A DNA stretch of 64,000 nt from Arabidopsis thaliana (taxonomy: Eukaryota > Streptophyta > Magnoliopsida > Brassicales > Brassicaceae). The notes under the pieces are model-generated. The model ran no database searches and was not told the origin of the DNA. It was given only the letters and a program-made list of their open reading frames with translations. Shown piece by piece: positions 24,311 through 36,929 of the stretch. A program made the translations under genes and the position numbers. The first letter of the stretch is position 1. The number at the start of each line of letters is the position of its first letter. The stretch spans positions 9,796,001 through 9,860,000 of the forward strand of contig NC_003076.8 in NCBI RefSeq assembly GCF_000001735.4, given 5' to 3'.

Positions 24311-26868
24311 ATGGCGGAAATCAAAGTGGAGAGGAGTCACGATCAACATCTCCTTGAACCTAAAGAAGATACTTCTTCTTCTTATACACGGAGGAGCCTC
24401 GCCGGAAACAGACCAAGACTTGCTTCTCTCGACATATTCCGCGGCCTCACTGTCGCCGTACGTATCTCTTTCTTCTCTCTCTCTCTACTTGTGCGAAATT
24501 TCGAACTCTAAAGCTTTTTAAATTACTCATAATAGTTGATGATTCTCGTTGATGACGCTGGAGGAGACTGGCCAATGATTGCTCATGCTCCGTGGAACGG
24601 TTGCAATTTGGCTGATTTCGTTATGCCTTTCTTTTTGTTCATCGTTGGTGTCTCCATTGCTCTCTCCTTAAAGGTCAATTTCGAACTTGAAATCTCTCAG
24701 AATTGCGATGTTGTTGCATATAAATCGTTTTTTGCCTTTGAATATTCAGAGGATTTCGAATAAATTTGAAGCTTGTAAGAAGGTTGGTTTTAGAACCTGC
24801 AAGCTCCTCTTCTGGGGTCTTCTACTTCAAGGTAATTTATAATTTTCCTGTGTAAACTTGTAGCCTCTTTCCTTTGACATTCATGTATTTGGACTCTTTT
24901 GCTATGAAGGTGGATTTTCTCATGCTCCTGACGAATTAACATACGGAGTTGATGTGACTATGATGAGGTTTTGTGGGATTCTTCAGGTGTGGTCTCAGTC
25001 TCAAGATTTATCTTTTATGTATTTATGTCCTCTAGTGTTACCTAGTGAAGGTTCATGTTTGTCATCTGTTTTCAATGTAGAGAATAGCTTTATCCTATTT
25101 GGTAGTAGCATTGGTCGAGATCTTCACAAAGGACTCACATGAGGAGAATCTGTCAACTGGGAGGTTTTCAATATTCAAGTCATATTATTGGCATTGGTAA
25201 AACATGACATTTGAGTTAGTTGGTCAGAACTAAATTTCATGAAAACTAGATAGATATTTTCGGATTGATCTTGTTTTTTAGTACATTCACAGGATTGTGG
25301 CCGCATCAGTTCTCGTGATTTATCTGGCTACACTCTATGGAACGTACGTTCCTGACTGGGAATTTGTTGTCTATGATAAAGATAGCGTTCTGTACGGGAA
25401 AATCCTATCGGTGAGTCTTTCGATGTTTTAATGTTATGAGACCATTACTAAGTAAGTGTTGTGTACACTTCAATGAAAAATTCTCTGAATTCTTCCTAGG
25501 TATCATGTGGAGTGAGAGGAAAGCTGAACCCTCCTTGCAATGCTGTTGGATATGTTGACAGACAAGTTTTAGGGATCAATCATATGTATCACCATCCTGC
25601 GTGGAGACGATCCAAGGTACAAGACGTAATTTCCGGTTGTGCTTGCCGCTAGAATGACCATGTTGGCAATTTCTGACTGTGAAATGGTTTATGTCAATCC
25701 TTATGCCTTTTTGAGTTTTATGTCATAGAAGATAAAAGGAAGGGTTTATAGATTAGTGATATATTTTTCATGTCAAGGGACTCAATCATAATGTGTTCTT
25801 TTGAGTTTTAGGCTTGCACCGATGATTCCCCCTATGAGGGAGCTATACGCCAAGATGCACCTTCATGGTGCCGTGCTCCGTTTGAGCCTGAAGGAATCTT
25901 AAGGTCTAATCTTGTCACCCTAATCACTAACTGAGCATTAGCATTATCTTCAAGTTTATAACACTCAGAAACTTGTGTTATGCAGCTCCATATCTGCTAT
26001 TCTTTCTACAATCATCGGAGTCCATTTTGGACATATTATTTTACACTTGAAGGTCAACAAACTGAATAAAACATAAGCTTCAAGCTCCTACAAACTATCA
26101 CCGTTTTGTCCTTTCAATCTCATCATTACCATATTTTTGCAGGGACATTCAGCGCGGCTAAAACATTGGATCTCCACCGGTCTTGTTCTCCTCGCTCTCG
26201 GACTTACTCTGCATTTCACCCACTGTGAGAAACACCTTGCTTTTTGGTCCAACTCAAAATAGTCTCTCTTCTCTTACCATATATTACAAACTCAAAAATG
26301 TTTTGCAGTGATGCCTCTGAACAAACAACTCTACAGTTTCAGCTACATATGCGTGACCTCCGGTGCAGCAGCGCTCGTCTTCTCTTCGTTGTATTCTCTG
26401 GTGATTCTTAAGCCACCACATTGACATTGACAACAACCAAGACGTATGACAAACTTTGGACAAATTTGTTGTTTATTATTTCGAGTGTTTGCAGGTCGAT
26501 ATATTGGAGTGGAAACACATGTTTCTGCCTCTAAAATGGATAGGCATGAACGCAATGTTGGTGTACGTGATGGGAGCTGAAGGCATTTTGGCTGCTTTCT
26601 TCAATGGTTGGTACTATCGCCACCCGCACAATACACTGGTAAAAAATCAGTTACTTACTCTGAAATCTTAAATAGGCCTGAATGGCTTATCATACTGACA
26701 GTATCATGATACCTGCTTTAGATAAATTGGATTCGGGAGCATGTTTTTATCCGAGTTTGGCATTCAAGAAGAGTTGGTGTGCTAATGTATGTCATTTTCG
26801 CGGAGATTCTCTTCTGGGGTTTGGTCACTGGTGTGTTTCACAGATTCAAGATCTATTGGAAACTCTAA
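24311..26868 (+). CDS. HGSNAT-like (DUF1624/DUF5009) multi-pass membrane protein
   Basis: Thirteen exons (24311-24457, 24536-24673, 24750-24831, 24910-24986, 25081-25196, 25293-25410, 25500-25616, 25812-25903, 25986-26052, 26143-26224, 26309-26400, 26495-26638, 26722-26868) give 472 residues. After a hydrophilic N-terminus, RLASLDIFRGLTVALMILVD and GGDWPMIAHAPWNGCNLADF are the family signature; animal homologues transfer acetyl groups to heparan-alpha-glucosaminide in lysosomes. About ten hydrophobic helices follow, with a conserved HHPAWRRSK loop. Plants lack heparan sulfate, so the substrate is unknown; a vacuolar or other endomembrane acyltransferase role is inference. A retroposon sits directly upstream. 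Confidence 0.93.
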
Positions 26869-27039
26869 GTAGACCGTGAAAATACCTAACTCTATGTTGA
26901 AGTTGTTATAGTTTAGGATATATAAAATCAAATTCATGGTAAGTAATGTAGTCAAATTCATGATAAGTTATGTATATTTTTCGTAAACCTTGGTCAGAAT
27001 ATCCTTTGTTGATGTTGATGATATAGGCCTGTATATGCA

Positions 27040-27668
27040 TTTCAGGCCAATTTCACCGATCTACCGTATTGGAACTTAAATATCCGAATGATCTGTATCC
27101 TACTGTTTCCCACATTTTTTTACGTATTCTTCCGATAGTAATATTCGATATCCTCAGAATGGAGACGGAACCGCACCGCACTTTATCCGCAGGTGAACCG
27201 CATGTCTCCATTCGATCCGCAATTGCTAATTTACAATCTCCTAAATACCCTTACCCGATCTGCAATTGCTATTATCCACGAACCGGTATGCTACCACCGA
27301 TAGTAATTGCTAATATCCGAATGATCTGTATCCTACTGTTTCCCACATTTTTAATGTATTCTTCCGATAGTAATATTTGATATCCTTAGAATGGAGATGA
27401 AACCGTACCGCACTTTATTCGCATGTCTCCATTCGATCTGCAATTGCTAATTTACAATTTCGTAAATACCCTTATCGGATCTGCGATTGCTATTATCCAC
27501 GAACGGGTATGCTACCACCGATCTACCCCTACTGGAACTTAAATATCTGAATGATCCGTAGAATGCTTTTTCCCACACTTTTTTGCGCACACTTCGGATA
27601 GTATATTTCGATATCCTAAATACCATTATCCGATCCGCAATTGGTATCATCCGACGAACCGGTATGTT
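27040..27668. repeat. Tandem array of about 230-bp units upstream of RFC3
   Basis: About 2.5 diverged units start near 27070, 27305 and 27535; each carries AAATATCCGAATGATC, TTTCCCACA, CTTCCGATAGTA and CCGATCTGCAATTGCTA. CCGATCCGCA-type words recall crucifer DNA transposons. The array ends about 160 bp before the RFC3 start codon. Confidence 0.75.
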
Positions 27669-27789
27669 GACTCTAAGCAAAAGAGAGGGTTTGGTCCTAT
27701 GACCTGACGTGGGAATGTGTAAGCGAAAGAAAAATAGCTAAAGACGTCTCACACAAAAAAGCTGCTAGAGGAAGAAGACGATTCACTTC

Positions 27790-27798
27790 TTTCCCGCC
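27790..27798 (+). promoter_or_regulatory. E2F site in the RFC3 leader/promoter
   Basis: TTTCCCGCC, the canonical E2F motif, 33 bp before the ATG. RFC genes are known E2F targets in plants and animals. Confidence 0.7.
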
Positions 27799-27830
27799 AC
27801 TTTCACTATCTTCTCCGGTGGTGAGCAAAG

Positions 27831-30800
27831 ATGTTGTGGGTCGACAAGTACAGGCCGAAATCACTCGACAAGGTCATAGTTCATGAAGATATCGCCCAAA
27901 AACTCAAGAAATTGGTACGCCTTTTTGTTCAAACCCTAGGTAATTTTTTGGAGGGGTTTTCGATGAATTGGAAGCTAATTTTCGATTCTCCTCTTAGGTT
28001 TCCGAGCAAGATTGTCCACATTTGCTCTTTTATGGGCCGTCAGGTTCTGGTAAGAAAACCCTAATTATGGCTCTTCTCAAGCAGATATATGGGGCCAGTG
28101 CAGAGAAGGTAATCCTTCTTTCTTATACCCTAATATCGTTCTGATTACTAAAAGATGAAGACTTTGAACCCTAATGTTCTTTAGCAAAGCAACATTAGGA
28201 AGTTATTCTCACTAGCACATACTCTTTATTTTCTCTTAGATTGATGTTTATCTTCTTATTGCTACTTTCTTTTGTATGTGGCAACTGAGAAACTGCTTGA
28301 TTTACTTGACTTCAGGTGAAAGTGGAGAACAGGGCATGGAAAGTTGATGTGAGTTGCATTGCTTTAATTTTGAAGTTCTCGCTGCTTGATATCCATAGTC
28401 GTCTTGTGTCCTTGTTGGATCAGTAAATGTGGTTAAGATTGTATCATCCTACTTGTGAAACACAGAGATGTGAATTGTGTTTGCTGTCAATTTCTTTAGT
28501 GGGTGGTCCTCCTAGGCGGATTCTTCTTTTATACATGACAACATTGTGATACATTACGCAGGCTGGGAGTAGAACTATTGATCTGGAGCTCACTACATTA
28601 TCAAGCACCAATCATGTGGAACTTACTCCAAGTGATGCAGGCTTTCAGGACAGATATATTGTTCAGGAGATAATTAAAGAAATGGCCAAGAACAGACCAA
28701 TTGACACGAAAGGAAAGAAGGGATATAAGGGTAAGAATTACTGTTCCCCTTGTTCTATATAATAGTATCATTAGTGTAGACAATTTGGATTACAATGGCT
28801 TATAGTAGTTATTTGAAGCATCTATGAAGAGTGAGGCTTTTATAAGGGCATTTGATGCCATCTTCAATCCGTATACTGCTGTGGTAGACTGGGTCTACAT
28901 TTTATGGTTCGTAATATAGTTTTCGTTTACTTTTTCATGTTCAATTAGATGGTTGCCTCGTATATCTAGTTTTAAGAGTTCTTGTTCAGCTGAGTGCTTC
29001 TTTATACATTTAGATGGTTCTCTGTTTTTGATTATCAACTTATCACTGGTCTCTAACATCCCTTTATGACCTGCCAAAGTAGTTCAACTTCTTTTCACAT
29101 ATGGATGTTGGAAGATGTCTGATACATGCAGATTTTTTTTTTTTGTTTCGGCAGTGTTGGTATTAAATGAGGTTGACAAGCTCTCACGAGAAGCTCAACA
29201 TTCTCTGCGGAGAACAATGGAGAAATACAGCTCATCTTGCCGTCTCATCTTATGCTGCAACAGCTCTTCGAAGGTTACCGAAGCCATTAAGTCTCGTTGT
29301 CTCAATGTGCGCATAAATGCACCTTCGCAGGAAGAGGTACATAAAATCACCCTATGTTTTTGTAAAATATTGTTTATACAATAAAGGAGGCTTTGTGTTT
29401 AGTTCGGTGTTGAGAAACCACATCTTGTTTTGTGGCTTTTAGTGGCTATCTTAGAGCAAACTCATATCAAATCCTGTCTTAAAAATGCGCATCCTATGGG
29501 AGATGAGATCTCGAAATTGCATTTCGTATTTTTCCTTTAAATCAACTCGATGTAGAAATCGATTTGTACGTATTCTTGTGTACATTTCACTAGTTTGGCA
29601 AGAAAAAACAAGTTAAATTGTCTTTATATATCTGCTTTTATCCTTACTGAGAAATTTTTCATGACTGTCGGCGTTCTTGTGATTATTCTATTGTTCATGT
29701 GATTTAAAAATATACTATTAAGAATCTGTAGTTGCTATCAGAAATATTACCTAAGATTCAGTGTTTGCTTCATTTGGCCTTTGTAAACTTTCTTGCGAAA
29801 ACCAGTATGCAAGATTATTGTTAACTAAAATGTAGCTCTCTGGTACCAGATAGTGAAAGTGTTGGAGTTCGTTGCAAAGAAAGAAAGTCTGCAACTGCCC
29901 CAGGGTTTTGCTGCTCGTATTGCTGAAAAATCAAATCGCAGTCTAAGAAGAGCTATTTTGTCACTTGAAACTTGTCGTGTCCAAAAGTAAGGATCAGAAA
30001 CTTTATATATGCAGATAATCAATGAGTTTGATTCTTTTGTTGTTTCATGTTTAGAAAATTTAACTTTACATTACTTTCAACTTGATATTCATTTTTTCTT
30101 TGTAGCTATCCGTTCACAGGTAACCAAGTGATATCTCCCATGGATTGGGAAGAGTATGTTGCTGAAATAGCAACTGACATGATGAAAGAACAAAGCCCTA
30201 AAAAGTCAGACTCTAGTGAATCATTTACTTTTACAAAATAGAACTTCAAAGATAACTTTGACTTTATCATCTCTTGTGTGCTTCTTCAGGTTATTTCAGG
30301 TGCGTGGAAAGGTGTACGAATTACTAGTTAATTGTATTCCACCAGAAGTCATTCTAAAGGTCTTAAACATAACCTTATTCACTTATATATAATTATGTAT
30401 TTGGGTCCCTTTCTCTTTCATTTTACTCATAGTTTATGCTTTCCCAGAGACTCCTTCATGAATTGCTGAAGAAACTGGACTCAGAGCTAAAGCTTGAAGT
30501 CTGCCACTGGGCTGCATATTATGTAAGAGTATTTTTAAACGGCTCTTAGTCTTAGATTGCGAATTTGATTTCTCCTCACCATTATCTCAACTTCTGTGTG
30601 CTCATTTGAGACTGAGTTACCATTCTTCTGTTTTGGTGGCTTGCTTGATGATATGTCTTTGGCCCTTCTTACAGGAACATCGGATGCGATTAGGTCAGAA
30701 AGCCATATTTCACATAGAAGGTATATAAACTCTTTCAGTTATTGCATATGGCCGATATAGGCTACATAAAAAATATCATCTTCTTACTTTGAGTTGGTGT

Positions 30801-30869
30801 TACACTGCAGCATTTGTGGCCAAGTTTATGAGCATATACAAAAACTTCCTCATTTCAACGTTTGGGTAG
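27831..30869 (+). CDS. RFC3: Replication factor C subunit 3 (clamp loader small subunit)
   Basis: AAA+ ATPase subunit of the RFC complex, which loads PCNA at primer-template junctions in the nucleus. Eleven exons (27831-27914, 27998-28108, 28316-28348, 28562-28730, 29155-29336, 29850-29986, 30106-30204, 30290-30359, 30448-30522, 30675-30720, 30811-30869) give 354 residues, the usual size. RFC box II MLWVDKYRPKSL opens the protein. Walker A is GPSGSGKK, with Lys where most family members have Thr/Ser after the catalytic Lys, as is normal for this subunit. Walker B reads VLNEVDKLS and the SRC motif is AIKSRC. All introns are GT-AG and in phase. Confidence 0.96.
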
Positions 30870-30899
30870 AGAAGAGAGGCTTCAAATCGAGGAAAAGAA

Positions 30900-31325
30900 G
30901 ATAGACTTGCACTTGTACTGTTTATTTTATGCGTGATCCGAGGTTCTGAAGTTAAGGTTTCTGTTTAGTGGGTCGTCTTAACTTTTGATGTTTGAATTTG
31001 TTTCCCTCAACTTGACTGTCTTAATTTTAATAAACTATGGAAGCGGTTTGGCCTATCAGTCTGCAACAAAAGACTTGCCGAAACAACGCCAAAAAGTGGC
31101 TATTCAATTTGCAACTCTATGGGTTTGACGAGGGCTAAGAGCTAGAAGATACTGAAATTTTGTTGTAGTAACATTAGTTTTTTTTTAACAAAAAACATTA
31201 GATATTTGCGGTAGGCTTCTACCGAACATAGGCAAAATCTTCCGTAGCTAACAAATTATAATGATTAAATTTATAGTGATATATATTTATACCGTCCAGT
31301 ATTAATATATTGTATATATTTATAA
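30900..31325. other. RFC3 3' region and spacer
   Basis: RFC3 3' UTR to roughly 31050, then AT-rich DNA with no gene seen. Confidence 0.4.
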
Positions 31326-31329
31326 TATA

Positions 31330-31870
31330 TTTTTTTTTTTTGTAAAATTCAATTTATAATTTACAAAACTTCATAAGTTTTAAAATTATAAATATTTTTT
31401 AAAAATTTAAAGCTAAACTTTATAAAAAGTTTGTAAAATTATAATATTTAAAAAGCTATAAACTTTGTAAAGTTTATATTTTTAAAAATAAAGAATCCGA
31501 GTAAACCGGATAACCACTTTAATTTTAATTTTGGACGTCTGATAAATCAAGCTTCCTGCTTATTCGTAACTGGACTCATTTTGGTCATTTTTTAGTATGA
31601 CTTTGAACTAATGTCCAATTTTTTAAGCGATGTGGGACATTGTACACATATTATTTCTTCATTGATTGAATAATACATGTCGATTTTAAAAATTTGAATT
31701 ACATCATATACAAAAAAATATATATTTTATTAACTATTTATATTTTATATAAATTCAAAATAATTTAAATATAAGATTAAATAAATTTGAAAAAAGAATT
31801 ATATATTTATGTTTATAGTAGGTAAAGATGTTTTAGAAAATTAGTTAAGATAAATAACAAATATGGTTAG
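31330..31870. repeat. Dispersed repeat, copy 1, with snRNA-type promoter motifs
   Basis: Homologous over about 550 bp to 43900-44460 in the same orientation. Shared words include CTGATAAATCAA, AGTATGACTTTGAAC, TTGAATTACATCATAT and TAGGTAAAGA. Read on the minus strand it holds GTCCCACATCG (31638-31628), identical to the core of the plant snRNA upstream sequence element, and 33 bp further a degenerate TATA (TAAAAAA, 31594-31588). The family is unknown to me. Confidence 0.75.
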
Positions 31871-31874
31871 TTTA

Positions 31875-32425
31875 GAAATATTAAATATATATTAAATTTG
31901 GTAATTAAATTAATTTCGTTTTTAATTAAATTTTTATAGAAAAGAGTAATAAAAACTAATTATGAAAAATTCGATTGAAGATTTTCGGGTCAAAAATCAA
32001 ATAAAAAGTCTGATCCAATTGGATTTTTTAAAATGTACTTCAAAAATATTGAGTAGATAGATAATATTTGTTTTTTATTTTGCAAAAAAAAAAGATAATA
32101 TATTTTTAAGAATTGCGTTTTCGAAATTGCGTTTAAGAACGAATAATGGCAGCCATTTTGATTTCGAAACGCAAATTGGAATAGGAACCGCTTCGAGTAC
32201 TGCTATAAATACTAAATGAAGGGTTTGAGTTAAAATGATCGATACTAGCTTTACCACTTAGCCTCTGACGCCAGAACTCCGGTCGATAATTCGCCGGAGA
32301 ATCAAATCCACGGTGAGTCTTTTTCTCGAATACGTACCTGATTTTAATCGATTCATAACTCAACGCCTAGGATTTAATCAAGTTACATTGTTGTTGTATG
32401 TTCATGCTCTTAGGGTTTTGTGTCT
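31875..32425. other. AT-rich spacer and F-box gene leader
   Basis: AT-rich to about 32130. The probable 5' leader of the F-box gene follows; CACGGTGAGTCT at 32309 looks like a donor for a leader intron. Confidence 0.4.
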
Positions 32426-32429
32426 CGTG

Positions 32430-33981
32430 ATGCCTGGGTTCGATAGAATTAGCGAATTACCGGAATCTCTGATTACTCAAATACTCTTATGCCTTCCGAC
32501 TAAAGATTCGGTGAAGACGAGTGTTTTATCGACTAGGTGGAAGAATCTATGGCTAAATGTTCCCGGACTTGACTTAACTTGCAGTGATTTCCCTTTTGAA
32601 GATGAAGAATATGAACAAGTGTTCATTAACTTCATCGACAGGTTTCTAGAGTTTAATCCTGAGTCACGCCTGCAAACATTCGAGGTAGATTACAAAAGGC
32701 GTGAGATACGCGGGTTCAAGGATCGGATCGGTACAGCGATTAACCGCGGAATTCGACTTCTAGATGCTGTGAGTAGTACCATGTATTGGGAGGAGGAATG
32801 CATTATGTATCCTTATTTGGAGTTCATGCCTCTGAATCTCTTTACAAGCAAGACGTTGGTTACTTTAAAGCTCCGGGATTCGGCTCTTAACGATCCGGGT
32901 TTGCTTTCTATGCCTTGTCTTAAGTTCATGATTCTTCGTGAAGTTCGATGGTCTGGTACCATGAGTCTTGAGAAGCTTGTCTCTGGATGTCCTGTTCTTG
33001 AAGACCTGACCTTGGTAAGGACCTTGATATGTCATATTGATGACGATGAATTGCCGGTTACTCGTGTGAGATCTCGGAGTCTGAAGACGTTTTATGTTCC
33101 GCTCGCGTATGGAGTAGGTTGTAGGTCAAGAGTCCCAGACAAAGTACTTGAGATTGATGCTCCAGGACTAGAGAATATGACTCTCAAAGAAGACCATTTC
33201 GATGGAATCGTGGTAAAGAACCTGACTTCTTTGTTCATGATTGAACTTAATATCAAGTTTGCTGTCGATTACCGCAGGAGTTTTGATCCAGAGGACTTAT
33301 CGAAGAGAAATGAAATTGGTGATTTTCTCACTGGGATATCTCGTGCAAGACATATGATCATCTCTCAGAAAACAGTGAAGGTATATATTTCATCACTCTG
33401 ACAACTATTCCTGGTATTTGCCTAACTGGAAAACTCTTACATGTATCCTTTTTTCTCTCTTCTTGTTGCAGGCTCTTGAAAGTTACTCAAAAGTTGGATC
33501 GATTCCCAAATTCAATAACTTGTCACATTTAAAAGCTGTGTTCCCGAGCCCCTTGTTACCGTTCTTGCCAGCCTTTCTTGAGAGTTTCCCGAATCTGAAA
33601 AACCTAATCTTGGTAAAACCTTTTGTGATTTTGGCATAACAACATTAATTTTGGTTTTGTGGATGTGTATTATTGAAAATTTGGTGTTTGCAGAAGATTG
33701 CTTTTGCAAAGGATGATGAGACGGAGGAGCTGAATCTCATAAACGTGCCTCGGTGTATCGTATCGACTCTCGAGTGTGTTGAGATAAAAGGATTGTTTGA
33801 ATGGGAGGAAGAGGAGATGAAAATAGCGAGGTACTTTCTTGAAAACGCAGCAGTCCTCAAGAAACTTACTATGAGTTTTATAGACTACCCTCGATATGCT
33901 TCAAATTCAGATGTCTACGAGGACCTTGATAAACTCACAAAACGTTCTCAACAATGTCGAATTATCGTTGATGATGAGTGA
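32430..33981 (+). CDS. F-box/LRR protein with FBD domain
   Basis: Exons 32430-33380, 33472-33612 and 33694-33981 give 459 residues. The F-box is at residues about 4-45 (DRISELPESLITQILLCLPT, then SVLSTRWKNLWLNVPGLDL). Leucine-rich repeats follow (SGCPVLEDLTLVRT), and the C-terminus is an FBD domain (IVSTLECVEIKGLFEWEEEE, YFLENAAVLKKL). Such proteins are substrate receptors of SCF ubiquitin ligases; this family is large and fast evolving in Arabidopsis and the target is unknown. The exon is open upstream to a GTG at 32313, but the ATG at 32430 precedes the F-box directly and is the natural start. Confidence 0.92.
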
Positions 33982-33984
33982 TGA

Positions 33985-34395
33985 AGATTGATCCGCAACC
34001 ATGAATAAGCCCATGAGCATATTTCAGTGTAGGAGTCTGTTTTTGTCACAAACTTAAGCTTTAGCATTTTTTTTAAAGATGATCTTGTTGTTCTTCTTAG
34101 TTCTACTTGGATTTCTTAGCCATAGATGTTGCAACTTGTTTGAATTTCGGTTTGGTTTCATAAAATTAAATTTTGATGGCTTTGGAATCAATTTAGCGTT
34201 GAAAAAAAGTCAAAAATTAGCGAATGTTGAAAGACCAATTTTTTACACTTTATTAAGACACGTCAGCAAAATGAAGCGCAAGTTAGGAAATTGGCTTTTA
34301 CTTCTTCCTTGAGAAGTTTCCGACTCGGCCGCTTTAAAACCAACGCCCGACGCTCATTTCTTCTCTCCATTTTTTTTTGCTCATCTTCTTCAACA
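33985..34395. other. 3' UTR and promoter of the next gene
   Basis: F-box 3' UTR, then a short promoter and the CT-rich leader of the HIG1 gene (TTCTTCTCTCCATTTTTT). Confidence 0.5.
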
Positions 34396-35559
34396 ATGGC
34401 GGAACCAAAGACAAAAGTTGCAGAAATCAGGGAATGGATCATCGAACATAAGCTTCGTACCGTTGGTAATCTCACTCTTCCTCCTCTTATTCCCTCTTTG
34501 TTCATCCTCGAACTAATTTTCTCATAGGTTGTTTTGGCGTAACAATAATACACGAATCGAGTTTCGTATTGGTTCATCGTTATTATAGATCTTGTTTATA
34601 CCGTATTTTTCTGAATAATTCCTCAGATCCGAAGTTTTTTTCGATCTGAATAATCTCAATTTTGATAATTTTAGGTTTAATTTCTTACACAAAATCGAAG
34701 TTCCTCTTTGCTTCACAATTTTGAGGATGCATGTATGAGTTTTGTGTTTTGTTCTGATAAAATTTGTTGGTTCTGAATTGGACTCTTGATAGGTTGCTTA
34801 TGGCTAAGTGGTATCTCTGGTTCAATTGCTTATAATTGGTCTAAACCTGCCATGAAAACCAGTGTCAGAATCATCCACGCTAGGTAAATTTTCTTATCTT
34901 AATGCTCCTTAATGTTTTTTAGATTGAAGAATCTGCTCCTTAATGTTTCTTTGATTGTAGAAGTTATCAGTGGCTTAAGCTATTGAAGAATCTGGTTCTT
35001 ATCTCCGTGTAATGGACATCAAAGTTACTTACCTATGTGTTCTCATATATTGCATAAACAATTACGTTTAAGAACACTAATGCTTGAGAAAGCATGATCT
35101 TCAGTTATGGATACTCTAAAATCACTTGTTCGTGTCTTTCTTCATTTTAGAATTCTTATCTTTCAATCTTTACTATGAGCTGCTTTGTCTCCCATTGGTT
35201 CTGTATTGCTAGACAAATTTAGTGTTAACAACATCTAGTCTCTTCAATATTCTATCATATATATGCTTGCTCGTATGCAGTTTTGTACCTAAAAACATGT
35301 ACTTGTGATGTTTGGTACATAACATAAATGTGACCATAACAGTTTTAGTTTTTTCATAGATTGGTTCTTTACCATGTTTGGCGTTTGATCTTTTACACAT
35401 TTCTGGATTGGATTATATTATTATGTCAGGTTGCATGCTCAGGCGCTGACATTAGCCGCTCTGGCTGGAGCAGCTGCAGTGGAGTACTATGATCACAAAT
35501 CTGGAGCCACTGATCGAATCCCGAAATTTCTGAAGCCTGATAACTTAAATAAGGACTAG
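34396..35559 (+). CDS. Hypoxia-responsive (HIG1-domain) family protein
   Basis: Exons 34396-34465, 34793-34883 and 35430-35559 encode 96 residues. The order is a short N-terminal helix (MAEPKTKVAEIREWIIEHKL), a first membrane segment (VGCLWLSGISGSIAYNW), the basic loop KPAMKTSVRIIHARLHAQ, and a second membrane segment (ALTLAALAGAAAVEYY). This is the HIG1 topology of inner mitochondrial membrane proteins that modulate respiratory supercomplexes; plant members are induced by low oxygen. It is compact and intact. Confidence 0.92.
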
Positions 35560-35929
35560 AAATCTCCGTACCATGGCTCTGCCTATTCTGTTATTTGTAG
35601 GCATCTTCGTATCCAATGAAGACTTCATGTTTTGTAAGTTCTTTTGGTATTTGAAATGGCTGATACCTATTCTGTTATCTTAGGCATATTATAGCCTTGC
35701 AGATTATCTGCAACATTCGGGATGCGAAATTGTAAGAGAGATTCGTACAGAAACTAAATGAATAAATTATATGTATTCGATTTATTAAGCATGGTCATTT
35801 TGTTATTAGCATAAATCCTGATAATATCTATCTCCTATCCCAAAACCTGGTCATTGTGTCCCTTATTGTAGATTCAGTATCCACAGTATCAGTATCTTGA
35901 AAATGTTTTTACAGTTTCCTGGTCATGGT

Positions 35930-36402
35930 GTCCCTTAGGCAAATAAACCGAACCGAATCTACCGAACCGGAAATCGAAAACTAACCGAATGAATATTAAA
36001 TTCTACAACCAAAATAACCGAAACCGAATAGATATAAACCGAAGTAATTGGATAACCGAAAATATCCGAATATAATTATATTTTCAAAAATATTAGTTAT
36101 TTCTAGACTAAATAACAAAAAATACTTGAGAATATATATAAAATAGTAAAAATACTTGAAAATAACCAAAAACTATCCGAAAATATCCGGAAATATTCAA
36201 AAATAACCAAAATATCCAGAATTATTTAAAGCAAAATAACCGAATGGATACTAAATTTTAAAACCGAAAAAACCGAAAAAACCGAAACCAAACCGAAACC
36301 GAACCAAACTTTCAAAATAACCGAATGGATACTAAACTTTAAAACCAAAAAACCGATAACCGAATAGGTATAACCGAAACCGAATGGATAACTATAAGGG
36401 AC
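35930..36402. mobile_element. Non-autonomous DNA transposon, hAT-like
   Basis: Ends GTCCCTTA (35930) and TAAGGGAC (36402) are inverted. The interior is rich in AACCGAA words, including GATAACCGAA and CCGAATGGATA. No coding capacity, and no convincing target duplication. Confidence 0.5.
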
Positions 36403-36495
36403 TCCCTTATGTCTGTTTGTAAAAAACGTGTTTATCGTCGTTTCAAGCACTTGATTGGGCCTAAAACATCCAGCACGATGTGTTGATATTCAAAA

Positions 36496-36549
36496 GTCCC
36501 ACATCGGTTAATACCCAAAGCATGGGTTGGTGAAGCAGTAGTATATATA
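36496..36549 (+). promoter_or_regulatory. USE and TATA box of the U1 gene
   Basis: GTCCCACATCG at 36496-36506 is the plant snRNA upstream sequence element; TATATATA lies at 36542-36549. The spacing of about 35 bp is the RNA polymerase II class (polymerase III genes have about 24 bp). Confidence 0.9.
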
Positions 36550-36571
36550 AAGAAGCGGACTGTTCAAGCAA

Positions 36572-36737
36572 ATTACTTACCTGGACGGGGTCAACTCGCG
36601 ATCAATAAGACGAGTGGCCTAGGCTAGTGACCGCATTGCACATACCGTTGGGGTGCTATGCCTAAGGTCTTCCCTTGAGGAAGAGCCTGCGTTATTATTT
36701 GTGGCAGAGGGGGTTTGCGTTCGCGCAGCCCCTACCA
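36572..36737 (+). ncRNA. U1 spliceosomal snRNA
   Basis: About 166 nt beginning ATTACTTACCTGG; ACTTACCTG base-pairs with 5' splice sites. The U1A-binding loop (CGCATTGCAC), the Sm site (TTATTTGTGG) and the 3' stem-loop (GGGGGTTTGCGTTCGCGCAG) are present. The U1-70K loop reads GATCAATAAG rather than the GATCAAGAAG I remember, so this may be a variant gene. Promoter motifs are well placed, so it is probably transcribed by polymerase II. Confidence 0.92.
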
Positions 36738-36850
36738 GTCATTGTTAGTCTGAAGTTTTCATATTTCAATTACTTATCCGATATGGTACTCTAGAATCCA
36801 ATAGCTAATACTTAACCGAACTAACCAAATCGAAACCATATGCACAAAAA

Positions 36851-36900
36851 GTCCCACATCGGAAGTATATTATAGCTTCATAGGTTCTGCTTGGCTATAA
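36851..36900 (+). promoter_or_regulatory. USE and TATA box of the U4 gene
   Basis: GTCCCACATCG at 36851-36861 and TATAA at 36896-36900, 34 bp apart, 30 bp before the RNA start. Confidence 0.9.
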
Positions 36901-36929
36901 ATGAAGAGGCTCTCCTTCTATAAAAACTT

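Noticed and set aside
27069-27380. 103-codon frame upstream of RFC3
   Set aside because: Lies wholly within the tandem array and repeats itself with the 230-bp unit; no known domain.
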